From the NCBI GenBank assembly GCA_934515035.1, contig CAKSXP010000001.1, positions 1 through 26,440 on the forward strand: DNA of 26,440 bases, in the 5' to 3' direction. Shown in pieces: positions 13,726 through 22,414 of this stretch. Each line of letters begins with the position of its first letter. Position 1 is the stretch's first letter. A program made the position numbers and the translations under genes. Source of the DNA: an uncultured Oscillospiraceae bacterium (GTDB taxonomy: Bacteria; Bacillota; Clostridia; Oscillospirales; Oscillospiraceae). The notes under the pieces are model-generated. The model was not told the DNA's origin, ran no database searches, and saw only the letters and a list, made by a program, of their open reading frames with translations.

Positions 13726-14493
13726 ATGATAACAATAGACAGAGAAAAATGCATATCCTGCCTTTCCTGCACACGCACATGCCCGATGAAGATATTCAAG
13801 GATCGCGGCGGCAGACCCGAGACCGCCAGGGAAGATCGATGCATCCGCTGCTACCACTGCACGGCGGCCTGCCCGGTAAGGGCCATCGGATTTGACGGCA
13901 TGCCGGAGGGGGAACTCTATCCCGAAAAGCCCGAAAACGAGCTTGAGCGCATAATCAAGTCCCGCCGCAGCGTTCGCCACTTCAAGCCGGAGCTCCCGGA
14001 GCGCGAGGTCATAGAGCATGCTCTCTCCGTCGCGGCCTGGGCCCCGAGCGGCAAAAACATCCACGAAAACGCCTGGGTCGTGCTCTGGGGCAGAACGGCC
14101 GTTGAGAAGGTCCGCGACATGACCGTCGAGTGGGCCGTCCGCAGCGACATATATCCCGAGCTTCCCAAAAACGCGGAGCGCGGCATCGACCTTATCACCT
14201 GCGGCGCGCCCTGCGTGATAATCGGCCACAGCCATCCAAAGACGCTCAACCCCATGCTCGACACCGCTATCGCCGCGGCGACGGCCGAGCTCGTGCTCGC
14301 AGAGAGCGGTATCGGGACCTGCTGGGGCGGCTATCTGCGCCACGCGATAAACGACAGCCCCGAAATGAAGGATTTCATCGGCATCGACCGCGAGCGCGAG
14401 GCCTATGCCATTATCATGGCGGGCTATCCGGACGGCGAACGCTATCCCAACATTCCCCCAAGACCCGCGCCCAAAGCCGCCTGGGTCGAATAA
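13726..14493 (+). CDS. Ferredoxin-nitroreductase fusion (FMN-dependent oxidoreductase)
   Basis: A 255-residue cytoplasmic protein. An N-terminal 2[4Fe-4S] ferredoxin has both full motifs (C9, C12, C15, C19 and C39, C42, C45, C49). A nitroreductase-family FMN domain follows, opening with SRRSVRHFKP (79-88) and including 'WAPSGKNIHENAW' and 'ELVLAESGIGTCWGG'. In such fusions the ferredoxin feeds electrons to FMN, which then reduces a nitro, quinone, enone or similar group; the substrate is not readable. ATG at 13726 has GAGGAG about 10 nt upstream. The molybdopterin oxidoreductase gene begins 31 nt after its stop, so a shared pathway is likely but unproven. Confidence 0.9.
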   Translation: MITIDREKCISCLSCTRTCPMKIFKDRGGRPETAREDRCIRCYHCTAACPVRAIGFDGMPEGELYPEKPENELERIIKSRRSVRHFKPELPEREVIEHALSVAAWAPSGKNIHENAWVVLWGRTAVEKVRDMTVEWAVRSDIYPELPKNAERGIDLITCGAPCVIIGHSHPKTLNPMLDTAIAAATAELVLAESGIGTCWGGYLRHAINDSPEMKDFIGIDREREAYAIIMAGYPDGERYPNIPPRPAPKAAWVE

Positions 14494-14524
14494 CAGCCTG
14501 ACAGTCACCGGAGGTGCTTTACGC

Positions 14525-16573
14525 ATGGCTGAAACAAAGATAAGCATTTGCAGCATATGTTCCGCGCAGTGCCCCGTCCAGGTAACGACGGAAAACGGAG
14601 TTGTTACCCGCGTGCGGCCCGTGACAGACAGGGATTTTGCCGGCGCGCGCCACCTGTGCATCCGCGGCGCCATGGGAGAGGACTATGTCAATCATCCCGA
14701 CCGTCTCAAAACACCGCTGCGCCGCACGGGCGCAAAGGGTGAGGGAAAGTTCGAACCCATTTCCTGGGACGAGGCCTATGACATCATCGGCGAGAAGCTC
14801 TGCGCTTACAGGCGCGATTTCGGCGCCGACAGCGTTGCGTTCTTCTCCGGCTTTTCAAAATGGTACCGGCACTGGCTCCAGCGGCTGGCATGGAGCTTCG
14901 GCACGGAAAACTACGGCACAGAGTCGAGCTCCTGCCACCGGAGCACCGCTATCGCAAAGCTGACAACGACCGGCTTTGAAGCGGGTCCGGACCTTGCAAA
15001 CGCGGCGTCCGCCCTCGTCGTTGCAGCTTCACAGCTTCCGCCCCCCGTCATCAAACAGTGCGAACGCGGCATGAAGCTGGTCGTTGTCGAGCCGAGGACC
15101 TCCGCCTCCATCGAAAAATACGCCGGCGTTCACCTCCGTCCCATTCCCGGAACGGACGGTGCGGTCGCCTGCGGCCTCGCCCGCGAGTTCATCGCAAACG
15201 GCTGGGCCGATATGGAATACATCGAAAAATACGTCCACGGTTTTGAGGAATACAGCTCCTATGTTGAAAGCTTCACGCCCGAAAGGGTAGAGAAGCTTAC
15301 CGGCGTTCCGGCAGACGAGCTCCGGCGCGCTGCGCAGATCCTGGCCGAAAACCGTCCGATGTCCATCGTTGACGGCTTTACGGGCATCATCCACCACCGC
15401 AACGGAATGCAGACTTTCCGCGCATACACATGTCTGAGCGCGATACTCGGCTGTTACGGCCGCGACGGCGGCAACAAGCCCTCCGCGCTCATGCCGAAAA
15501 GCGGCCACGTTATAACCAGCTGGCGCAATTATGCCTTTGCGCATCCCGCCAGGCCGGAGGGCAGCCTCCGCATCGGCGCGGAGCGCTTCCCTGTCTGGAC
15601 GGCGGCAACAGACGAATTTCAGGCCATGGACCTCGCCCGCCACATCCGCGAACAGAAGCCGTACCCTCTCAAGGCGATCTTTGCGCTTGGTATGAACGCA
15701 CGCATGTTCCCGGACAGCGGCGCAATGTTCCGCGCGCTTGAAGAGCTTGAGTTTTTCGTCTGCGTGGACATGTTCATGACGGACACCGCAAAATACGCCG
15801 ATATCCTTCTTCCCTGCGCCTCCAGCTTCGAGCGGGACCAGCTCGGCACCATAGCGCGGGACAGCGTGCTGTATTATTCCCACCGGGCCGCCGATCCCGG
15901 ACCCGCGCGCTCGGACGAGGACATCATATGCTCCATCGCGCGCCGTATCGCGCCGCAGGACGAGCTTCTCTGCGCGGGACGCGACGCCTGTTACCGCTTC
16001 ATGCTCGAGGGTCTGCCATGGTCGCTGGAGGAGATCAGGACTCTGCCCCCGCAGAAGCTGCCGCCCGTCTATCCCGCGCCGCGGCCCCTTGAGGAAGGCT
16101 TCAACACTCCGTCGGGCCGGTTTGAAATATACTCCGAGCTCATTGCCGGCTTCGAGGGCTTCAAGCCTCTGCCGGAGTACGAGCCCAGTCTTGAGCCGGA
16201 GACGGAGGAATTCCCCCTGATACTCATGGCGGGAGTCCGCGCGGGCAATTATGACTTTGCCTTCCACACCCGCACCCACAGGGTCGCGCGGCTGCGCGCA
16301 ATGCGCCCTGACCCTGCCGTGGACATGCATCCGGACGATATGGCGCGTCTCGGCCTTGCCGCCGGCGACAGCGTCGAGCTTTCAACGAACTTCGGCAGCA
16401 TTACGGTAAAGTGCGCTGCCGACGCCGAGCTGCTTCCCGGCACGGTCAACATGTTCCACGACTATTCTGAAGCGGACGTCAACAGCATCATTCCCGGCGG
16501 CTATCTTGACCCATATTCCGGCTTCCCCGGATATAAGGCGATCAGGTGCAGCATCAGAAAGACTGCCGATTGA
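14525..16573 (+). CDS. Molybdopterin-dependent oxidoreductase (DMSO reductase superfamily), single large subunit
   Basis: A 682-residue enzyme. The N-terminal 4Fe-4S motif is C9-x2-C12-x3-C16 and C45 ('HLCIRGAMG'), followed by the usual 'NHPDRLKTPL' and 'SWDEAYDIIGEKL'. 'TESSSCHRST' (132-141) offers C137 as the likely Mo or W ligand. The C-terminal dinucleotide-binding domain is present ('GVRAGNYDF', 'MHPDDMARLGLAAGDSVELS'). There is no Tat signal, so it should be cytoplasmic, and no membrane or beta subunit gene is adjacent. ATG at 14525 has GGAGGTG about 9 nt upstream and the Fe-S motif begins at once; an earlier in-frame start at 14405 lies inside the nitroreductase gene. Formate, sulfur-oxyanion, hydroxylated-aromatic or hydratase-type chemistry are all possible. 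Confidence 0.9.
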   Translation: MAETKISICSICSAQCPVQVTTENGVVTRVRPVTDRDFAGARHLCIRGAMGEDYVNHPDRLKTPLRRTGAKGEGKFEPISWDEAYDIIGEKLCAYRRDFGADSVAFFSGFSKWYRHWLQRLAWSFGTENYGTESSSCHRSTAIAKLTTTGFEAGPDLANAASALVVAASQLPPPVIKQCERGMKLVVVEPRTSASIEKYAGVHLRPIPGTDGAVACGLAREFIANGWADMEYIEKYVHGFEEYSSYVESFTPERVEKLTGVPADELRRAAQILAENRPMSIVDGFTGIIHHRNGMQTFRAYTCLSAILGCYGRDGGNKPSALMPKSGHVITSWRNYAFAHPARPEGSLRIGAERFPVWTAATDEFQAMDLARHIREQKPYPLKAIFALGMNARMFPDSGAMFRALEELEFFVCVDMFMTDTAKYADILLPCASSFERDQLGTIARDSVLYYSHRAADPGPARSDEDIICSIARRIAPQDELLCAGRDACYRFMLEGLPWSLEEIRTLPPQKLPPVYPAPRPLEEGFNTPSGRFEIYSELIAGFEGFKPLPEYEPSLEPETEEFPLILMAGVRAGNYDFAFHTRTHRVARLRAMRPDPAVDMHPDDMARLGLAAGDSVELSTNFGSITVKCAADAELLPGTVNMFHDYSEADVNSIIPGGYLDPYSGFPGYKAIRCSIRKTAD

Positions 16574-16704
16574 CAGGGACAGAGTTGGAGCTTCAAGCGT
16601 TTTTTGAGCTTTCGGGGCACAGGCGTGTCTGAACTTATCAGCCAACAGCAAAAAAACAAACCATATCGCGGCGACGCGGTTATTTCGGAAAGGACGTAAA
16701 CAAT
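16574..16704 (+). other. Intergenic stretch before the ArsR gene
   Basis: 131 nt with no gene. A tiny stem GCTT-C-AAGC followed by GTTTTTT near 16600 could be a weak terminator for the molybdoenzyme gene. I see no convincing promoter pair and no ArsR/SmtB-type 12-2-12 dyad. Confidence 0.4.
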
Positions 16705-17010
16705 ATGCAGGAACACATCCATCAGATCCCCGACGAGGATGCTCTCGCCGATCTCGCAGAGCTTTTCAAGGTTTTCGGCGACACGACGAGGATCCGGATC
16801 CTATATGTCCTGTTTGAATCCGAGCTTGGCGTCGGTACGATTGCCGAAAAGCTCAGCATGACCCAGTCCGCTATCTCTCACCAGCTCAAGATACTCAAGC
16901 AGTCAAAGCTTGTCGGCTCCCGCCGCGAGGGAAAAAGCGTTATCTATTACCTTGCGGACGACCATGTCCGGATGATGCTCAGCCAGGGCATGGACCACAT
17001 ATGCGAATGA
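16705..17010 (+). CDS. ArsR/SmtB-family metal-responsive repressor
   Basis: A 101-residue winged-helix regulator. The recognition region reads 'KLSMTQSAISHQLKILKQSK' (about 49-68) and the wing 'GSRREGKSVIYYLADD'. In the last helix D85, H87, H98 and E101 match in spacing the alpha-5 zinc site of SmtB (Asp, His, His, Glu), while the alpha-3 Cys position (ELCVG in many relatives) is Gly. That points to a zinc-type, alpha-5-only sensor that leaves DNA when metal binds. AAAGGA lies about 9 nt before the ATG. Such regulators usually sit beside an efflux gene; none is adjacent here. A strong terminator follows directly. Confidence 0.93.
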   Translation: MQEHIHQIPDEDALADLAELFKVFGDTTRIRILYVLFESELGVGTIAEKLSMTQSAISHQLKILKQSKLVGSRREGKSVIYYLADDHVRMMLSQGMDHICE

Positions 17011-17030
17011 CACCGATAATAATTAATAAT

Positions 17031-17069
17031 AAAAATACCGCCGGATGCTTAACATCCGGCGGTATTTTT
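17031..17069. terminator. Bidirectional terminator between the ArsR gene and the orphan gene
   Basis: A perfect 17-bp stem (17031-17047 with 17053-17069) around CTTAA. It has A5 on one side and T5 on the other, so it works for both converging genes. Confidence 0.93.
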
Positions 17070-17076
17070 AATTTTT

Positions 17077-17532
17077 TCAGTGGTTCTTCTTATACCGCTC
17101 ATCAAAAAGCTCGATCCAGCTCTTGAAGGCAGCACGGAAGTCCTTGCGGGTAGCTTCGCGCTTAGCGGATTCATCGCTGCTGATGCCGACAATGAAATCG
17201 CGATCCGCAAGCTTTATCCAGGTCGCGTAGTAATCGCACTGGCCGCTCTCGTTCTCGAAGGCCCAGATGACATCCAGCTGTCCCGCGAGATCCTCAGAGT
17301 CCTCGTTTCCCCACCATTTGAATATATACTCAATATTAACAAGGTTGAGGATACCTTCCTTGCGCATATACTCGACGTTCACGGGATCCTCGACAAATGC
17401 CTGTTCCCACTCTTTTACTCCGGCAGGGCGATTGTCCAGCCATATATTACGCACGAGGTCCGCCAGTTTGTCGGCAACGATTTCCCACGTGTAGTCAACA
17501 TTCGCCTTGTCAATTACTTTTCCTATAAGCAT
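17077..17532 (-). CDS. Unrecognised acidic, Trp-rich protein
   Basis: A 151-residue soluble protein I do not recognise. It has eight Trp, including a 'FKWWGNEDSEDL' segment, many acidic residues, and a basic helical C-terminus. No signal peptide, membrane segment or metal motif is visible. It is very probably real: an AGGAGG lies 8-9 nt before the ATG at 17532, a near-consensus promoter lies at 17578-17606, and a terminator follows. It lies between the ArsR gene and the end of the ribosomal operon, and nothing in the context suggests a function. Confidence 0.8.
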   Translation of the reverse strand: MLIGKVIDKANVDYTWEIVADKLADLVRNIWLDNRPAGVKEWEQAFVEDPVNVEYMRKEGILNLVNIEYIFKWWGNEDSEDLAGQLDVIWAFENESGQCDYYATWIKLADRDFIVGISSDESAKREATRKDFRAAFKSWIELFDERYKKNH

Positions 17533-17577
17533 GTCATTACCTCCTGAAAGATTAGTGCCCTTTGCTGCGCTGCATAT

Positions 17578-17606
17578 ATAATAACATCCGGTGGGCGCCG
17601 ATTCAA
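17578..17606 (-). promoter_or_regulatory. Sigma-A-type promoter of the Trp-rich orphan gene
   Basis: On the minus strand TTGAAT (17606-17601), 17-nt spacer, TATTAT (17583-17578). Predicted leader is about 40 nt. It lies downstream of the ribosomal operon hairpin, so the orphan should be transcribed on its own. Confidence 0.78.
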
Positions 17607-17636
17607 CAGGAATTTACTCAAACCGCAATAATTTAA

Positions 17637-17664
17637 CGCCCCATCCGAAAAATCGGAAGGGGCG
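17637..17664 (-). terminator. Hairpin at the end of the ribosomal protein operon
   Basis: 17637-17648 pairs with 17653-17664 (12 bp, one mismatch) around AAAA, 17 nt after the rplQ stop. On the minus strand it continues TTAAATTATT, a weak T-tract, so termination may be incomplete and some readthrough into the orphan gene is possible. Confidence 0.7.
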
Positions 17665-17681
17665 TTTGTAATTAGTTCTGC

Positions 17682-18023
17682 TTACACGAGCTCGATAACG
17701 GCCATTTCGGCTGCATCGCCGCGGCGGGGTCCGATGCGGGTGATGCGGGTGTAGCCGCCGTTGCGCTCCGCATACTTGGGAGCGATCTCGTCAAAAAGCT
17801 TCTTTGCAACATCCTCGCGGGTGATGAAGCTCATAGCCTGGCGATAGGTCGCCAGAGACTTCTTCTTCCCGAGAGTTATCATCTTCTCGGCGAGAGGGCC
17901 GATCTCCTTGGCGCGGGTGACAGTTGTCTCCATGCGTCCGTTGTCCAGAAAGTCAGTGACCTGCTGGCGGAGCATTGCCATGCGCTGATCGGTGGTCTTG
18001 CCGAGTTTCCTTGTTCCGGGCAT
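17682..18023 (-). CDS. rplQ: 50S ribosomal protein L17
   Basis: A 113-residue protein, normal length for bacterial L17. The N-terminus [19 protein letters not shown] is the family signature, and the C-terminus has '[20 protein letters not shown]'. It is the last gene of the alpha operon, 51 nt after rpoA, as usual. GGAGG lies 9 nt before the ATG. A hairpin after the stop closes the operon. Confidence 0.98.
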   Translation of the reverse strand: MPGTRKLGKTTDQRMAMLRQQVTDFLDNGRMETTVTRAKEIGPLAEKMITLGKKKSLATYRQAMSFITREDVAKKLFDEIAPKYAERNGGYTRITRIGPRRGDAAEMAVIELV

Positions 18024-18074
18024 TGTCGTTTTCCTCCTTATAGAGTTGACCAGAATAGTGGAAATATCTTTCCG

Positions 18075-19025
18075 TTAATTGTTGTCGTCACTGGCGAGGG
18101 ACAGGCCCATCATTGCCAGCTTATGCTCGACTTCCTCAAGAGACTTGCGTCCGAGATTGCGAACCTTTATCATCTCTTCCTGAGTTTTGCTGATCAGATC
18201 CTCCACGGTGTTGATGTTGGCCCTCTTCAGACAGTTGAAGCTTCGGACGGAAAGATCCAGCTCTTCAATCGTCATCTCAAGGACCTTGTCTCTCTGCGTT
18301 TCGACCTTTTCAACGACGGTCGCGCGGCTTCCGATAGTCTCGCTCAGGTCGGTGAACAGGGCAAAGTGGTCGCAGAGGATCTTGGCGCCGAGAGAAACCG
18401 CGTCTCTCGAGGTAATGGTCCTGTCTGTCCAAACCTCGATGGTCAGCTTGTCATAGTCCGTCTGATTGCCGACACGGGTGTTTTCGACCGTGTAGTTGAC
18501 CTTCAGAACGGGAGTGTATTTTGAATCGACCGGGATAACTCCGATAATAGCCTGTGCGGGCTTGTTTTTGTCTGCCGTGACATAGCCGCGTCCGTGGCAG
18601 ATGGTAAGCTCCATGCTCAGGCTGGCATCAGATCCAAGAGTCGCTATATGAAGATCGGGATTCAGGATCTCGACCTCTGCGTCCGCCTTGATGTCGCCGG
18701 CGGTGACTTCGCACTCGCCGGAGGCCTCAATGTAGACGGTCTTCGAACCCTCACAGTGAAGTTTTGCAATGATTCCCTTGACGTTGAGAACAATCTCGGT
18801 CACATCTTCCTTAACTCCGGGGATTGTCGAAAACTCATGCTGGATGCCCGCGATCTTAATACTGGTAACGGCCGTGCCGGGGAGAGAGGAGAGAAGCACT
18901 CTGCGCAGAGAGTTGCCCAAAGTCGTGCCATAGCCACGCTCCAGAGGCTCAACGACATATTTGCCGTAAGAGTCGTTAGACGGATCTTCAATACATTCGA
19001 TGCGCGGCTTTTCTATTTCAATCAT
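18075..19025 (-). CDS. rpoA: RNA polymerase alpha subunit
   Basis: A 316-residue subunit, normal length. The N-terminal assembly domain has '[20 protein letters not shown]' (27-46), and the C-terminal domain has the helix-hairpin-helix '[20 protein letters not shown]' and '[15 protein letters not shown]'. It nucleates core polymerase assembly and contacts promoter UP elements and activators. I take the ATG at 19025, with GGAGG 8 nt upstream and the conserved MIEIEKP start; an in-frame start at 19055 would swallow this site. A small ACGCA/TGCGT stem lies in the 74-nt gap before it. Confidence 0.98.
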   Translation of the reverse strand: MIEIEKPRIECIEDPSNDSYGKYVVEPLERGYGTTLGNSLRRVLLSSLPGTAVTSIKIAGIQHEFSTIPGVKEDVTEIVLNVKGIIAKLHCEGSKTVYIEASGECEVTAGDIKADAEVEILNPDLHIATLGSDASLSMELTICHGRGYVTADKNKPAQAIIGVIPVDSKYTPVLKVNYTVENTRVGNQTDYDKLTIEVWTDRTITSRDAVSLGAKILCDHFALFTDLSETIGSRATVVEKVETQRDKVLEMTIEELDLSVRSFNCLKRANINTVEDLISKTQEEMIKVRNLGRKSLEEVEHKLAMMGLSLASDDNN

Positions 19026-19099
19026 GTTATACCCTCCTTCTAAGTTGTTACGCAATATCTGCGTTGTAAAAATACCAGCTTTCCAATTGAGGGTTCTTT

Positions 19100-19699
19100 T
19101 TACTTAGAATACAGCTCGACGATGAGGTGCTCCTCGATCGGCATGTCGATGTCATCTCTGGCAGGCATGTCGGTGATCTTGGCGGTGAGATTTGCAACAT
19201 CAGTGTCAATCCAGCGGGGAGAAGTGCAGAAAGCGCCCTCTTCCTTAATGGATTTGAACTTGACGGAGTTGCGGCTGGACTCCTTGACGGCGATAACGTC
19301 GCCCGGCTTAACGAGGTAAGACGGAACATCGACTCTATGTCCGTTAACGGTGAAGTGACCGTGGTTGACCGCCTGACGGGCGTCGCGGCGGGTGGAGCAG
19401 AAGCCCATGCGGAAAACAACATTGTCGAGGCGGCGCTCGATGAGGGTCAGCAGGTTCTCGCCGGTCTGGCCGGGAGCCTTCTGTGCCTTCTCAAAATAGA
19501 GACGGAACTGCTTCTCGAGGATGCCATAGACGAACTTGACCTTCTGCTTCTCGTTCATCTGCTGGGCATACTCGCTCTGCTTCCTTCTCATCTGTCCCTT
19601 GGGGTTACGGTTGGTGTCCTTCTTGGCATAACCCATAGCCGCGGGAGAAACATTCAGTGCCTTGCAGCGCTTGGCCACAGGCTGCATATTTTTAGCCAT
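19100..19699 (-). CDS. rpsD: 30S ribosomal protein S4
   Basis: A 199-residue small-subunit assembly protein. '[20 protein letters not shown]' and the S4 RNA-binding domain '[20 protein letters not shown]' followed by '[10 protein letters not shown]' are clear. The N-terminus lacks the zinc CxxC motif (only C12), so it is the zinc-free form. GGAGGG lies about 8 nt before the ATG. In many bacteria S4 represses this operon, but I cannot identify a specific leader pseudoknot here. Confidence 0.98.
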   Translation of the reverse strand: MAKNMQPVAKRCKALNVSPAAMGYAKKDTNRNPKGQMRRKQSEYAQQMNEKQKVKFVYGILEKQFRLYFEKAQKAPGQTGENLLTLIERRLDNVVFRMGFCSTRRDARQAVNHGHFTVNGHRVDVPSYLVKPGDVIAVKESSRNSVKFKSIKEEGAFCTSPRWIDTDVANLTAKITDMPARDDIDMPIEEHLIVELYSK

Positions 19700-19718
19700 T
19701 TAGCATACCCTCCTTAAC

Positions 19719-20114
19719 TTAGACGCGACGACGTTTCGGAGGACGGCATCCGTTGTGGGGGATGGGGGTCACATCCTTGATCATCGTAACTTCGAGGCCG
19801 GCGGTCTGCAGAGCGCGGATAGCTGCCTCACGTCCCGAGCCGGGACCCTTGACGAAAACTTCGACGGTCTTGAGTCCGTGCTCCATAGCTGCCTTGGCGG
19901 CAGTCTCGGCGGCGGTCTGCGCCGCATAGGGGGTGGACTTACGGCTTCCGCGGAAGCCCATGCCTCCTGCGGAGGCCCAGCTGATGGCGTTGCCGAAAGT
20001 ATCGGTTATTGTAACCATGGTGTTGTTGAAGGAAGAGCTGATATGCACGGCTCCCTTTTCAATGTTCTTACGCTCTTTACGGCGTGTTCTGACCTTCTTC
20101 TTAGGTGCTGCCAT
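19719..20114 (-). CDS. rpsK: 30S ribosomal protein S11
   Basis: A 131-residue protein of usual length. '[20 protein letters not shown]' and the C-terminal '[18 protein letters not shown]' are diagnostic. It forms part of the platform of the small subunit near the mRNA exit. GGAGGG sits 7 nt before the ATG, and 12 nt separate it from rpsM. Confidence 0.98.
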   Translation of the reverse strand: MAAPKKKVRTRRKERKNIEKGAVHISSSFNNTMVTITDTFGNAISWASAGGMGFRGSRKSTPYAAQTAAETAAKAAMEHGLKTVEVFVKGPGSGREAAIRALQTAGLEVTMIKDVTPIPHNGCRPPKRRRV

Positions 20115-20126
20115 GAATATCCCTCC

Positions 20127-20495
20127 TTACTTCTTCTTGTTGGCGATGGTGCGCTTCGGACCCTTGCGGGTGCGGGCGTTGGTCTTGCTGCGCTGTCCGC
20201 GGACAGGGAGACCGCGGCGATGACGAAGGCCGCGATAGCTGCCGATTTCGGTCAGTCTCTTGATATCAAGAGCGGTGCGGCGGCGGAGGTCACCTTCAAC
20301 GATGTATTCGTGGTCGATGCACTCACGCAGCTTTGCTTCCTCGGCATCGGTCAGGTCCTTGACACGGGTGTCAGGATTGATACCGGTCTTTTCGAGTATT
20401 TTCTTCGCGCTCGTCCTGCCTATGCCATAGACATAGGTGAGGCCAATCTCGATCCTCTTGTCCTTGGGCAGGTCCACGCCGGCGATACGTGCCAT
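20127..20495 (-). CDS. rpsM: 30S ribosomal protein S13
   Basis: A 122-residue protein. [20 protein letters not shown] and '[20 protein letters not shown]' identify S13 of the small-subunit head. The conserved ATG at 20495 is far (about 13 nt) from the AAAGGA site, while a TTG at 20504 is very close (about 4 nt) and would add MTN. I keep the conserved start. A CCGCC/GGCGG hairpin (20527-20540) lies in the 66-nt gap after rpmJ and could affect translation or processing. Confidence 0.96.
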   Translation of the reverse strand: MARIAGVDLPKDKRIEIGLTYVYGIGRTSAKKILEKTGINPDTRVKDLTDAEEAKLRECIDHEYIVEGDLRRRTALDIKRLTEIGSYRGLRHRRGLPVRGQRSKTNARTRKGPKRTIANKKK

Positions 20496-20561
20496 ATTTG
20501 TCAATCATTCCTTTCGCTTGTATGTGCCGCCATACGGCGGAGAGTTTGCGGGCCTTACAGC

Positions 20562-20696
<135 letters not shown>

Positions 20697-20717
20697 TCAT
20701 AGCGGACGCCGGGGTCC

Positions 20718-20936
20718 TTATTTGCTTCTCCAGGTTATTCTTCCGCGGGTCAGGTCATACGGAGACATCTGCACCGTTACCTTATCGCCGGGCAATATCC
20801 TGATATAGTTCATCCGGAGCTTTCCGGAGATATGCGCCAGAATGGTATGGCCATTGCCGATATCCACCTGGAACATCGTGTTGGGCAGGGACTCAACGAC
20901 CGTGCCCTCGAGCTCGATAACATCATCTTTTGCCAA
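20718..20936 (-). CDS. infA: Translation initiation factor IF-1 (TTG start)
   Basis: A 72-residue OB-fold factor, exactly the usual length when started at the TTG at 20936 ([18 protein letters not shown] follows). AGGAGG lies 9 nt upstream of this TTG. The nearest in-frame ATG at 20957 would put that site inside the coding region and add seven odd residues. The end reads '[16 protein letters not shown]', typical of IF-1. Confidence 0.97.
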   Translation of the reverse strand: MAKDDVIELEGTVVESLPNTMFQVDIGNGHTILAHISGKLRMNYIRILPGDKVTVQMSPYDLTRGRITWRSK

Positions 20937-20996
20937 GCCTAGATTCCTCCTCTGCAAAAATACCGGTAGTGTTTATCTGATATCTTTTGTCTGAGG

Positions 20997-21758
20997 TCAT
21001 AACATAAGATCCTCTGCCATGGTCAGTATTTCCGGCTCACCGTCCGTGATGAGAACAGTATTCTCATAGTGTGCCGAAAGACTGCCGTCGGCCGTGATCA
21101 CTGTCCAATCGTCTCCCAGAACCTTGACAGCAGCACCGCCGATATTAACCATCGGTTCGATGGCCAGCGTCATGCCTTTCACCAGGCGGGGACCATGCCC
21201 GGCCCGGCCAAAGTTGGGAACCTCCGGGGCTTCGTGCATCTGACTGCCGATACCGTGACCGACATATTCCCTTACAAGGCTATAGCCGAAAGATTCGACG
21301 TATTCCTGTATTGCATGGGAGATGTCCGAGACTCTGTAGCCCTGACGTGCGAACTTGATACCCTCGAAAAAGCTCTGCCTGGTGACCTCGATGAGGCGTT
21401 TTGCCTCCGGCGAGATCTCACCGCAGGCATAGGTCCCGGCGCAGTCGCCGTGGAAGCCGCCGATGTAGGCGCCAACGTCAATGCTGACGATGTCGCCGTC
21501 CTTGATCCGGCGCTTTCCGGGGATACCGTGGATAATCTCATTGTTCACCGAAACGCAGGCGCTGGCCGGGAATCCACCATACCCCAGAAAGGATGGGGTC
21601 GCGCCCTGTTTGATGATAAAATCGTGAATTGCCTTGTCAATTTCCCGGGTCGTTACGCCGGCCTTCACCATTTCCCGTCCAACAGAACGGGCCGCCGCGG
21701 TAATTTTTCCGGCTCGGCGCATCAGCTCTATTTCCCGTGGGGATTTAATGGTAATCAT
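20997..21758 (-). CDS. map: Methionine aminopeptidase, type I
   Basis: A 253-residue enzyme that removes N-terminal Met from new proteins. The metal and catalytic residues are in place: H77 ('NEIIHGIP'), D94 ('SIDVGA'), D105 ('HGDCAGT'), H168 ('GHGIG'), E201 ('AIEPM') and E232 ('HYENTV'). No N-terminal zinc-finger extension is present. The ATG shares its A with the TGA of adk (TGATG), so the two are coupled. Confidence 0.97.
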   Translation of the reverse strand: MITIKSPREIELMRRAGKITAAARSVGREMVKAGVTTREIDKAIHDFIIKQGATPSFLGYGGFPASACVSVNNEIIHGIPGKRRIKDGDIVSIDVGAYIGGFHGDCAGTYACGEISPEAKRLIEVTRQSFFEGIKFARQGYRVSDISHAIQEYVESFGYSLVREYVGHGIGSQMHEAPEVPNFGRAGHGPRLVKGMTLAIEPMVNIGGAAVKVLGDDWTVITADGSLSAHYENTVLITDGEPEILTMAEDLML

Positions 21759-22393
21759 CAGCAGATCCCCAGAGCGTTGGTTATAGCAGCCGTGGTAGCC
21801 TCGATAGTCGGCTGGTTCTCCACGGTTTTAAGCTTGCCGCGCTTGGCATAGAAGTCCTTGAGGGGCTCCGTTTCCTCGTGGTAGGTGGCAAGCCTTGCCT
21901 TGACTGTTTCGGGCGCGTCGTCGGCCCTGATCGTCAGCTCGCCGCCGCAGTTGTCGCATTTTCCTTCGACTTTGGGCGGGTTGGAGACGACGTGGAAAGT
22001 GGTGCTGCACTCTTTGCAGGTGCGGCGGCCGGACATACGCTCGATTATTTCCTCGTCACCGATCTCGATGGACAGAGCGCAGTCGATGTCGATGCCCTCG
22101 TCCTCCAGCGCCTGAGCCTGGGGGATGGTGCGGGGCATGCCGTCGAGGATGTAGCCGTTTTTGCAGTCATCCTCGGCCAGACGTTCCTTGACGATGCCGA
22201 TAACGACCTCGTCGGGAACAAGTCTGCCGCTCTCGACATATTCCTTTGCCTTCAGGCCCACGGGCGTGCCATTTTTCATGGCCGCCCGCAGGATGTTGCC
22301 TGTGGAGATGGTGGGGATGGAGCACATCTTGCTGAGTATCTCAGCCTGTGTGCCCTTACCGGCGCCGGGTGCGCCGAGAAGTATCAGCTTCAT
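21758..22393 (-). CDS. adk: Adenylate kinase, zinc-lid type
   Basis: A 211-residue kinase interconverting ATP plus AMP and two ADP. The P-loop GAPGAGKGT is at 7-15, and the LID domain carries a four-Cys zinc site (C126, C129, C146, C149), as in many Gram-positives. The AMP-site motif reads DGMPRT (84-89), where DGFPRT is more common. GGAGG lies about 9 nt before the ATG. The secY-adk-map-infA order is standard. Confidence 0.98.
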   Translation of the reverse strand: MKLILLGAPGAGKGTQAEILSKMCSIPTISTGNILRAAMKNGTPVGLKAKEYVESGRLVPDEVVIGIVKERLAEDDCKNGYILDGMPRTIPQAQALEDEGIDIDCALSIEIGDEEIIERMSGRRTCKECSTTFHVVSNPPKVEGKCDNCGGELTIRADDAPETVKARLATYHEETEPLKDFYAKRGKLKTVENQPTIEATTAAITNALGIC

Positions 22394-22414
22394 GCGATCG
22401 TTCCTCCGTTTCGA

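Noticed and set aside
15029..16330. A 433-codon open frame on the minus strand within the molybdoenzyme gene
   Set aside because: It is antisense to conserved molybdopterin domains, has no recognisable motifs and no upstream ribosome binding site.
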